Shown here one piece after another: positions 33,066 through 39,122 of a stretch of 39,122 nucleotides of DNA; the stretch's first letter is position 1, and each line of letters opens with the position of its first letter. The DNA is taken from contig DIYF01000112.1 of assembly GCA_002427745.1 (NCBI GenBank), forward strand, positions 1 through 39,122, given 5' to 3'. Position numbers and translations under genes: made by a program. This DNA comes from Roseivirga sp. UBA6061 (GTDB lineage Bacteria; Bacteroidota; Bacteroidia; Cytophagales; Cyclobacteriaceae). The notes beneath the pieces were generated by a model. It was not told where the DNA came from and searched no databases. It saw only the letters and a program-made list of their open reading frames with translations.

Positions 33066-34471
33066 TGAAGCGACTATTCACATTACTTTTTCTTCTTGGT
33101 GCCATGAGCCTGCAGGCCACCGGCATTAAGGTTTCAAAAACCTCTTTTGACAAAGCCAAAGCCCTGGTCACCTTTGACCTGACATGGAAGAACAGCTGGA
33201 AAAACAGCAGAAACCATGATGCTGCCTGGGTATTCGTCAAGTTTGAGATACCGGGCAAAGGATACATTCATGGCCGCCTGAACACTAACCGTCACAACCT
33301 TCGGGTGGTCAGACACAGCGTAAAGGCCAGTGTAACCCCCTCATCAGATCTTACCGGTGCTTTTGTAGAACCTACTTCGACCTATCAGGGAGATGTTCAC
33401 TGGCAGGTTGATCTGAAAATTGACAAGGATCTGATTAGTGAATTACCTTCAGAAGCTGTAGCTAAGGTATATGCCATAGAAATGGTCTACATACCCAAAT
33501 CAGGCTATACTCTGGGCGATCCTGACCCCAAAGCACTGAATTTCTCAGCTGTATACCTTTCTGATAACCAGGGCCAATATGCGGGTTTATACAAGGTCAG
33601 TTCAGAAAATCAGGTAATTAATGTCGGACCCGAAGCCGGTTCACTATATCATAATTCCGGACGCAACCCGCTTTATACGGGAGACCGAAAAGGCCCCGTT
33701 CCTGCCAGCTTTCCCAAGGGGGTTAACCCCTACTACATGATGAAATATGAAGTGAGTCAGGGACAGTACGTGGATTTTCTGAATGGGATTGAACCGACAC
33801 TAGCCAGTCTACTGAGCCCTCATACTACCGATCAGTATTATGAAAGCCGCGGAAGCATCAAGTTCGAAAATGATCAATACACAGCCGAAAGCCCTGATAG
33901 ACCCTGTAACTACATCACCTGGGATGATGGTGCCCTGTTTGCCGACTGGGCGGGCTTACGTCCTATGACAGAGTTGGAATATGTTAAGGCTGCGCGCGGA
34001 CCTTCCACACCTTTGGCGCATGAGTTTCCCTGGAATACGGATAACAAAGATGGACTGGGACGCTTTGTAGACCTGGATGATGAGCTGAAGCTGAAAGATG
34101 GCCTGGATGAGTCAAAAATTAATGAGGACAACCGGCATCTGTACGGAGCCTCCTATTACCGTGTAATGGACCTTGCAGGAAGTCTGTGGGAGAAATGTGT
34201 GAGTATTGGACACCCCATCGGCAGGGCCTTTAAAGGAAGCCATGGTGACGGTATCTTATCCGCTGATGGCAGTACCAATGCAGACTGGCCAAGGGGTATT
34301 CACGAAGAAGGTGGCTATGGTTACCGGGGAGGCGGATACTACCAACACGGCAAAAAACCGGGAGAATATAACCCACACAGTCCTATTGCCTACAGACCTT
34401 ATGCTGCCTGGTCTGGCGGGAAACGCTCAATTGCTTACAGTCAGCGATACGTGCGAACAGCAGACCAATAA
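33065..34471 (+). CDS. Exported FGE-fold (SUMF1/EgtB/PvdO) protein, non-cysteine type
   Basis: 468 residues with a signal peptide (MKRLFTLLFLLGAMSLQATG). An N-terminal beta-rich region of about 170 residues (WKNSWKNSRNHDAAWVFVKF) precedes a formylglycine-generating-enzyme fold: YYMMKYEVSQGQYVDFLNGI, PCNYITWDDGALFADWAGLR, RPMTELEYVKAARG, then YRVMDLAGSLWEKCVSIGH. The C-terminal segment that should carry the paired catalytic cysteines of true FGE has none (SPIAYRPYAAW region). So it is unlikely to mature sulfatases, despite the sulfatase gene in the window. Related exported FGE-fold proteins in this phylum include gliding components GldJ/GldK. It overlaps the permease stop by one base, so it belongs to the PadR operon. 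Confidence 0.85.
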   Translation: MKRLFTLLFLLGAMSLQATGIKVSKTSFDKAKALVTFDLTWKNSWKNSRNHDAAWVFVKFEIPGKGYIHGRLNTNRHNLRVVRHSVKASVTPSSDLTGAFVEPTSTYQGDVHWQVDLKIDKDLISELPSEAVAKVYAIEMVYIPKSGYTLGDPDPKALNFSAVYLSDNQGQYAGLYKVSSENQVINVGPEAGSLYHNSGRNPLYTGDRKGPVPASFPKGVNPYYMMKYEVSQGQYVDFLNGIEPTLASLLSPHTTDQYYESRGSIKFENDQYTAESPDRPCNYITWDDGALFADWAGLRPMTELEYVKAARGPSTPLAHEFPWNTDNKDGLGRFVDLDDELKLKDGLDESKINEDNRHLYGASYYRVMDLAGSLWEKCVSIGHPIGRAFKGSHGDGILSADGSTNADWPRGIHEEGGYGYRGGGYYQHGKKPGEYNPHSPIAYRPYAAWSGGKRSIAYSQRYVRTADQ

Positions 34472-34508
34472 AAGATAATTCAGTTCAGTTTACCTAACCG
34501 GAGTAAGG

Positions 34509-34530
34509 TGTTTGGTGATTTCACCAGACA
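34509..34530. terminator. Hairpin at a convergent gene junction
   Basis: TGTTTGGTGA and TCACCAGACA pair over 10 bp with one wobble and a TT centre. It spans the end of the GNAT gene on the opposite strand and could end transcription from the FGE-fold operon. No T-run follows, so confidence is limited. Confidence 0.35.
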
Positions 34531-34799
34531 TCTTGCCACTCCGGGTGTTTTTGCAGGGTCGCTTTGGCAAAGGGACACAATGGTAAAATCCTGATGCCCT
34601 TCTCTCTGACATAGTTGACTGCATACTCCACGAGCTTTAGGCCTACCCCCGTACCTCTCAGGTCATCTGACACCTCAGTATGGTCAATGATGATTCTCTC
34701 TGTACCGGCTTTTGAATAGGTCATTTCGGCTTTTTTTACACCATCTACCTCTACGTAGAAGCTGCCCTTGTTATCCGTTTCCTGTTCTTTTATTTCCAT
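34521..34799 (-). CDS. Small GNAT-fold N-acetyltransferase (Gcn5-like, YjdJ type)
   Basis: 92 residues, the normal size for this single-domain acetyl-CoA-binding group (PF14542). It has FYVEVDGVKKAEMTYSK, IIIDHTEVSDDLRGTGVG with the RGTGVG pyrophosphate-binding loop, LKLVEYAVNYVREKGIRILP and a closing LCPFAKATLQKHPEWQDV. The conserved Cys-Pro-Phe-Ala segment is typical. Substrates are mostly unknown. It lies opposite to the FGE-fold operon and is divergent from the DUF6134-like gene across 38 bp. Confidence 0.9.
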   Translation of the reverse strand: MEIKEQETDNKGSFYVEVDGVKKAEMTYSKAGTERIIIDHTEVSDDLRGTGVGLKLVEYAVNYVREKGIRILPLCPFAKATLQKHPEWQDVW

Positions 34800-34837
34800 T
34801 AATCTGTATCTTATGCTGAAGATATAACAGCCCTTTT

Positions 34838-35440
34838 ATGAACTTGTTTCGCAAAGCCTTTTCTCTTACCCTGCTGTCCATCATGCTCTTCTGCATTTTC
34901 ACTCTAAGTGCAAACAGTCAAACCCATGTATATGAAGCTTTTATAAAAGGACATAAGGTTGGAGAAATGAAGGTAACCCAGGAGGTAAACGATGAGTCTG
35001 AAAAGATATCAGTAGTTACCCATATCGAGGCACATATGCTTGTGAAAATAAGGGTGGATTTCGAGAGTCATTCTTCCTACATGGACGGAAAGCTGATGGA
35101 AGCCACGGCTGTCAGTAAGACCAATGGCCGTATTCATTCTCAGGCCCAGACTTCGTTCAGGGACGGCAAGTATACGGTCAGGGTGGACCGAAAAACAAAA
35201 ACGCTTGATCAAAAAACAATTTACGGAGGCGACCTGTTTTACTTCGAGGAACCTGAGGGTTTTGATGAAGTGTATTCTCTGGCCTCAGGAGAACTGCTGC
35301 AGGTAGAGAAAGCCGGAGATCAGGCCTACTATTTTGAGCATGACGGTAAAAAAGAACTGCATAAATATGCTCAGGGGGTACTGACCGAGCTTCAAATCGA
35401 CCACAAGCTGTATACTGTCATCTTTAAGCTGAAAGAATAA
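34838..35440 (+). CDS. Exported DUF6134-like protein
   Basis: 200 residues. Signal peptide MNLFRKAFSLTLLSIMLFCI continues to SANSQ. The mature part is a beta-rich fold with HVYEAFIKGHKVGEMKVTQE, ISVVTHIEAHMLVKIRVDFE, MEATAVSKTNGRIHSQAQTS and YGGDLFYFEEPEGFDEVYSL. This alternation resembles the DUF6134/DUF3108-like family of periplasmic beta-sandwich proteins in Bacteroidota. Function is unknown. A two-TM protein gene starts 3 bp after the stop and is probably co-transcribed. Confidence 0.75.
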   Translation: MNLFRKAFSLTLLSIMLFCIFTLSANSQTHVYEAFIKGHKVGEMKVTQEVNDESEKISVVTHIEAHMLVKIRVDFESHSSYMDGKLMEATAVSKTNGRIHSQAQTSFRDGKYTVRVDRKTKTLDQKTIYGGDLFYFEEPEGFDEVYSLASGELLQVEKAGDQAYYFEHDGKKELHKYAQGVLTELQIDHKLYTVIFKLKE

Positions 35441-35443
35441 ATC

Positions 35444-35656
35444 ATGAAATCGCTGAAGTTCATCATCTATCTTACCACTATGAGCCTGGTTGTGTATACG
35501 ATGATGACGCAGCTGACTGTACCGCTACCGTTGATTTTCATGGGATTTATTATTACCTCAGCCCTGCTTTTTTATATGATTTATCGCGTCCTGAAAGATC
35601 CTTACAAAACTCAAAAGACCTTTGACGACTGGTATCAGGACAAAGAGGTGCGATAA
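35444..35656 (+). CDS. Small two-helix membrane protein
   Basis: 70 residues with two hydrophobic helices (about 4-22 and 29-47, PLPLIFMGFIITSALLFYMI) and a basic/acidic tail YRVLKDPYKTQKTFDDWYQD. No family recognised. It begins 3 bp after the DUF6134-like gene, and that spacing plus clean membrane topology are the reasons for calling it. Confidence 0.7.
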   Translation: MKSLKFIIYLTTMSLVVYTMMTQLTVPLPLIFMGFIITSALLFYMIYRVLKDPYKTQKTFDDWYQDKEVR

Positions 35657-35746
35657 TTACGGTAACACTCCACTGGTGTAATAGGCCACAGACGACTCGG
35701 CTTCCTTAATTATATTCAGACTTTCACAGACCAACCGAAAGCTGAA

Positions 35747-36820
35747 ATGAAAAGACTATCCCTCCTGTTCACTTTACTTATTGTCAGCCTCGCTGCTGCA
35801 GGACAAACCAATGAAGAACTCAAAAAAGAGATTGAATCTCTCCAAAATCAAATCAGAAACCTGAGACATACCTTCAATGGTATCAACAAGGGCATTGATG
35901 ACCTCATGTGGTACAATAAGGTGGGTGACGTGGCCCATATTGATAAGGTGGAACTCACCGGGCCAAAGCGAAGAGTGATTAAAAACCCTACAGGTCAGGG
36001 CGCCCAGAACCCGGTAAGGTTTAAGTCTTATATCTTCATTCCCAAAACAGCACAATCCAACAAGAAGTACCCTCTGATGGTCTTGCCACATGGTGGTGTG
36101 CACAGCAATTTCAATACCTTCTATACCCATATTATTCGTGAAATGATGGCACAGGGCTATATCGTCATTGCTCCGGAGTACCGCGGCAGTACCGGCTACG
36201 GACGCAGGTTCTACGAACTCATAGATTATGGCGGACTGGAAGTGGAAGATGTAAAGGCATCACGGGACTACATGGTTGAGAACTACGATATTGTTGATAA
36301 AAACCGTATCGGTATTTTCGGTTGGAGCCATGGCGGACTCATCACACTGATGAACCTGTACAATCACCCAAATGCCTATAAGGTGGGCTATGCCGGGGTT
36401 CCGGTCAGCGATCTGATTGCCAGAATGGGCTATAAATCTGATGGTTATGAGGCACTTTATGCGGCTGATTACCACATTGGTAAGGAAGCTTATCAGGATG
36501 TGGAAGAGTATAAAAAGCGCTCACCGGCCTGGCAGGCGCACAAACTGCAAACTCCCCTGCTGGTGCATTCCAACACCAATGATGAAGATGTGAATGTGCT
36601 GGAAGTAGAGCATCTGATCAAATCTCTCAAAGCTGAAGGCAAAAAGTTTGAATCAGAGATTTATGAAGATATTCCCGGAGGGCATGCCTTTGACCGCATC
36701 GACACTAAAACTGCCAAAGAGGTAAGGCTTAAAATCTACAAGTTTCTTGCTGGCTACCTCAACCCTCCTACTCCTCTTAAATCTCTGAAGGAGTTGCAGA
36801 AAGCAGGTTACGGATTCTGA
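35747..36820 (+). CDS. Exported alpha/beta hydrolase of the prolyl-oligopeptidase type
   Basis: 357 residues. A signal peptide (MKRLSLLFTLLIVSLAAAGQ) is followed by a short coiled coil (EELKKEIESLQNQIRNLRHT), then an S9-type hydrolase domain from about 85. The catalytic residues are Ser194 in FGWSHGG, Asp279 in NTNDEDV and His313 in GGHAFDR; HGG at 115-117 forms the oxyanion region. There is no propeller domain, so access to the active site should be open and the substrate may be a peptide or an ester. YRGSTGYGRRF is typical of S9C relatives. The next gene starts 10 bp after the stop. Confidence 0.88.
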   Translation: MKRLSLLFTLLIVSLAAAGQTNEELKKEIESLQNQIRNLRHTFNGINKGIDDLMWYNKVGDVAHIDKVELTGPKRRVIKNPTGQGAQNPVRFKSYIFIPKTAQSNKKYPLMVLPHGGVHSNFNTFYTHIIREMMAQGYIVIAPEYRGSTGYGRRFYELIDYGGLEVEDVKASRDYMVENYDIVDKNRIGIFGWSHGGLITLMNLYNHPNAYKVGYAGVPVSDLIARMGYKSDGYEALYAADYHIGKEAYQDVEEYKKRSPAWQAHKLQTPLLVHSNTNDEDVNVLEVEHLIKSLKAEGKKFESEIYEDIPGGHAFDRIDTKTAKEVRLKIYKFLAGYLNPPTPLKSLKELQKAGYGF

Positions 36821-36830
36821 TATAGTCACG

Positions 36831-37172
36831 ATGGCCATTTCCAGAAAAAATGCCCGGCAGATATCTGTTGATCAGCGATCGTATACCTGGGCAGTCTCTC
36901 AGGACTCTGGCTTTATTGTTCTGGTTGTTCAGGATACCCTGACAAATGGCAAAAAGCTGGAGGTGATCGTATCAGACGACAGGAATATCATCATCGAGAA
37001 AAACAGCTTTTCTATCCAATATGGTGATGCCCGAAGTCTGGTGGTGACACCTGCGCTGGTTGCATTCATTATCCGGGAATCTCTGAAAATGGGTTGGGCA
37101 CCGCAGGATACCGGGCCTCCTGTGCAACTAAGCCTTGGGGAAAACAAACTTGAGATTCGCAGGGGATTATAA
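36831..37172 (+). CDS. Small protein of unknown function
   Basis: 113 residues without signal peptide or membrane segment. It is beta-rich at the start (SYTWAVSQDSGFIVLVVQDT, KLEVIVSDDRNIIIE) and has one helix (PALVAFIIRESLKMGWAP) followed by LSLGENKLEIRRG. No family recognised. It starts 10 bp after the hydrolase gene, and this spacing supports translation. Cytoplasmic by composition. Confidence 0.7.
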   Translation: MAISRKNARQISVDQRSYTWAVSQDSGFIVLVVQDTLTNGKKLEVIVSDDRNIIIEKNSFSIQYGDARSLVVTPALVAFIIRESLKMGWAPQDTGPPVQLSLGENKLEIRRGL

Positions 37173-37238
37173 ACCCACTTCCGGGAAACCCAGTGCAAAA
37201 ACCTGATACAAATCATCTCCGGTACTGACATTCGCGAA

Positions 37239-37259
37239 TCTTATTTTGAACCAATAAGA
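37239..37259. promoter_or_regulatory. Inverted repeat upstream of the HlyD-type gene
   Basis: TCTTATT and AATAAGA pair perfectly across 7 bp, preceded by a TTCGCGAA palindrome (37231-37238). The centre contains TATTTTG, a -7-like sequence with a one-base-short spacer. A regulator binding here would cover the likely promoter. Confidence 0.4.
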
Positions 37260-37268
37260 CGACCTTGA

Positions 37269-37296
37269 GACTCTTAGATAAACCTTTATCAGAGTC
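37269..37296 (+). promoter_or_regulatory. Hairpin abutting the start codon of the HlyD-type gene
   Basis: GACTCT-TA-GATAAA pairs with TTTATC-AGAGTC around CC: two 6-bp stems with a TA bulge. Its last base is immediately before the ATG at 37297. It could be an operator or a leader hairpin that hinders ribosome access. Confidence 0.5.
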
Positions 37297-38397
37297 ATGT
37301 CTGCATATTCATCGTATCGTTTATTCAGCATTTTATTGCTTTCTCTCTTACTTTCTGCCTGTGGAGAAGATGAGATCCCCATTCAGCCGGAACTGACCAC
37401 CGTAACAGAGTCAGTTTATGCCTCCCTGTCCATCAGGCCTGATAGTGCCTACTTTGCCTATGCCTCGGTAACGGGACTCGTTGAGCGAATTTCCATTGAG
37501 GAAGGAGATCTGGTAGCAAAGGGCGATAAAATCATGCAGCTTGTAAACACCAGTCCTGAACTAAACAGGCAAAATGCAGCCCTGGCACTGGACCAGGCCC
37601 GTCAGAACTTCACAGGTGCCGCCAGTCTGGTCAATGAGCTGGAGGAAGAGATCAGCATGGCCGTATTGAAGCTCGAAAACGACTCCATCAACTTTGTAAA
37701 GCAACAGAACCTCTGGAAGAAAAACATTGGTACACAAAATGACTATGACACCAGAAAGCTGGCTTATCGCACCTCTTCCAGAAATCTCGATCTGCTCAAA
37801 AACCGGTTGAACAGAACCAAAAATGACCTTAATACACAGTTAAAGCAGGCTGAAAATAATTACCAGAATGCCATTACCAATACCAGAGACTATACGGTTA
37901 GCAGCCTCATTCACGGTAAGGTCTACCAGCTCTTAAAAGAACCCGGTGAACTGGTGTCGCTGCAGGAACCGCTGGCCATGCTGGGAAGCGCCACTCACTT
38001 TGTCATTGAAATGCTGATCGATGAAGTAGACATTGCGAAAGTAGAGACCTCACAAAGTGTACTCATTGCTCTTGATGCCTATCCCGGAGAGGTGTTTAAG
38101 GCTACGGTAAGCAAGGTCTACCCTATTAAAGATGAAAGCACACAAACCTTTACAGTAGAGGCCACTTTTGAATCTCCGCCAGCCCGCCTCTTTGCAGGAT
38201 TATCAGGAGAAGCAAACATTATCATCAGCTCTAAGGAAAACGCACTCATCATTCCCAGGAGCTACCTGAATGATGCAGATCAGGTTAAAACTGATGATGG
38301 ATTGATATCTGTCAAAACCGGCCTGATCAACCTGGATAAGGTCGAAATTCTGTCCGGCATTGAGGCCTCAACCAACCTTTATCTTCCTCAGCAATGA
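37297..38397 (+). CDS. HlyD/MacA-type periplasmic adaptor lipoprotein
   Basis: 366 residues with a lipoprotein signal (MSAYSSYRLFSILLLSLLLS, Ala, Cys22). The adaptor architecture is clear: a lipoyl half (VTGLVERISIEEGDLVAKGD), a long coiled-coil hairpin (about 85-190, with NDYDTRKLAYRTSSRNLDLL), the second lipoyl half (LIHGKVYQLLKEPGELVSLQ) and a beta-barrel (AKVETSQSVLIALDAYPGEV). It would link an inner-membrane ABC permease to an outer-membrane channel. The permease gene overlaps its stop by 4 bp (ATGA), identifying this as a MacA-like partner. Two hairpins precede the gene. Confidence 0.92.
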   Translation: MSAYSSYRLFSILLLSLLLSACGEDEIPIQPELTTVTESVYASLSIRPDSAYFAYASVTGLVERISIEEGDLVAKGDKIMQLVNTSPELNRQNAALALDQARQNFTGAASLVNELEEEISMAVLKLENDSINFVKQQNLWKKNIGTQNDYDTRKLAYRTSSRNLDLLKNRLNRTKNDLNTQLKQAENNYQNAITNTRDYTVSSLIHGKVYQLLKEPGELVSLQEPLAMLGSATHFVIEMLIDEVDIAKVETSQSVLIALDAYPGEVFKATVSKVYPIKDESTQTFTVEATFESPPARLFAGLSGEANIIISSKENALIIPRSYLNDADQVKTDDGLISVKTGLINLDKVEILSGIEASTNLYLPQQ

Positions 38398-39122
38398 ACT
38401 GGCCTGTAATACTCGGTATTTCAAAGACGCACCTGTTATCCCGTAAGAAACAGTCGTCTATTGCTGCTATGGGAGTCACCTTTGGCATTGGCACCTTTAT
38501 TACCCTGGCAAGCTTCATGACAGGGCTCAATGGCCTGTTAGATGGCCTTATCCTTAACCGGACGCCTCATATTCATCTGTACAATGAAATTGCTCCCAGC
38601 CAGGAACAACCTGTTCACCTGGCAGAAGAATTGGCGGAAGGCTTTAACCTGATACATTCCATTAAGCCTAAAAAGAGTCAGGTAAGACTGCACAATGCCC
38701 TGCCCATTTTAAGCAGGCTAAGAGAAAACCCGGATGTACGGGGAGCCATTCCGCAGGTGCAGGCACAGGTCTTTTATCTGGCCGGTTCTATCAGGCTCAA
38801 TGGTCTGGTTTATGGTGCAGATATTATGGAAGAAGTCCGGCTTTTTAACCTGAGCGATTATATCGTGGAAGGTGATGCACAAAGTCTGGCCAGGAATACC
38901 AACGGCATTATTCTGGGAGCCGGAGTCGCCCAGAAAATGTCTTTGAAGATCGGTGATCGCATTCAAATCAGTTCGGTAAACGGAGGCATATTTCCCCTGA
39001 AAATAGTGGGGCTTTACCAAAGCGGGCTGGCCGAAGTTGACAATGTGCAAAGCTATGTGAACCTGGCCACCGCACAGCGCATTATGGGCGAGGGAAAAAA
39101 CTATATCTCAGATATCAATGTG
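38394..39122 (+). CDS. LolC/MacB-type ABC permease, N-terminal part (cut by the window edge)
   Basis: At least 243 residues without a stop. It begins MNWPVILGISKTHLLSRKKQ, a cytoplasmic lead-in typical of LolCE/MacB permeases, followed by one helix (VTFGIGTFITLASFMTGLNG) and a periplasmic domain with GLVYGADIMEEVRLFNLSDY and GAGVAQKMSLKIGDRIQISS. The ATG lies inside the last codons of the HlyD-type gene (ATGA overlap), so the pair is co-translated. It probably exports a lipid, lipoprotein or drug together with the adaptor. The ATPase gene is expected downstream, outside the window. Confidence 0.9.
   Translation, partial: MNWPVILGISKTHLLSRKKQSSIAAMGVTFGIGTFITLASFMTGLNGLLDGLILNRTPHIHLYNEIAPSQEQPVHLAEELAEGFNLIHSIKPKKSQVRLHNALPILSRLRENPDVRGAIPQVQAQVFYLAGSIRLNGLVYGADIMEEVRLFNLSDYIVEGDAQSLARNTNGIILGAGVAQKMSLKIGDRIQISSVNGGIFPLKIVGLYQSGLAEVDNVQSYVNLATAQRIMGEGKNYISDINV

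Noticed and set aside
33065..34471. Formylglycine-generating enzyme that would activate the sulfatase at 15476
   Set aside because: The protein is exported and lacks the catalytic cysteine pair, while the sulfatase appears cytoplasmic.

Overview
The window reads as chromosomal DNA of a Bacteroidota bacterium, most likely a marine or soil Cytophagales-type organism. Directly seen: a surface protein with SprB-like repeats and a type IX secretion (type B) C-terminal domain, many lipoproteins and SPI-exported proteins, LytTR and PadR regulators, TonB/MG2-type envelope proteins, no convincing Shine-Dalgarno sequences, and one exact match to the Bacteroidota promoter pattern TTG-N19-TAnnTTTG. The order is inference. 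No tRNA, rRNA, integrase, insertion sequence or CRISPR array was seen. The DNA looks like an ordinary, densely packed chromosome with some accessory patches.

Layout. 1-9700 (mostly minus strand): a hairpin terminator, a YcaQ-type DNA glycosylase, a lipoprotein joining a beta-propeller, HEAT-like region and cytochrome c, a 1025-residue T9SS cargo protein, and an MG2-domain envelope protein. 9.9-12.0 kb: a secreted S9 peptidase, followed by a 2.5-copy tandem array of a 168/169-bp palindrome-rich unit (11982-12400). 12.5-15.4 kb: a hydrolase-like protein without the nucleophile serine, a CIA30 protein, a CPBP membrane protease and a membrane LytTR regulator. 15.5-18.3 kb: a two-gene unit of an apparently cytoplasmic sulfatase and a tyrosinase-fold protein that has lost most copper ligands. 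18.6-20.7 kb: DUF1801, a small membrane protein and a Tat-exported HisC-like aminotransferase.

20.75-23.8 kb is a tightly coupled plus-strand series: DUF1080 lipoprotein, kptA (RNA 2'-phosphotransferase), a 2OG-Fe(II) oxygenase, a small lipoprotein and an AlkB-family dioxygenase. 23.9-33.1 kb holds a TolB-like propeller and two separate PadR + FtsX-type permease operons of similar design on opposite strands. Between them lie an LMW-PTP-like protein, a metal-dependent cyclase-family protein and a CBS-domain protein. 33.1-37.2 kb: an exported FGE-fold protein, a small GNAT, a DUF6134-like exported protein, a two-TM protein, an S9-like hydrolase and a small unknown protein. 37.3 kb to the end: an HlyD-type adaptor overlapping the start of a LolC/MacB-type permease that runs off the window.

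The most unusual items are the tandem array with competing inverted repeats, the sulfatase/degenerate-tyrosinase pair, the KptA/2OG-oxygenase/AlkB series, the two PadR-permease units sharing a -7-like box plus TTGT-N3-ACAA operator candidate, and a 28-nt hairpin abutting the start codon of the HlyD-type gene. No complete new defence or mobile system could be demonstrated.
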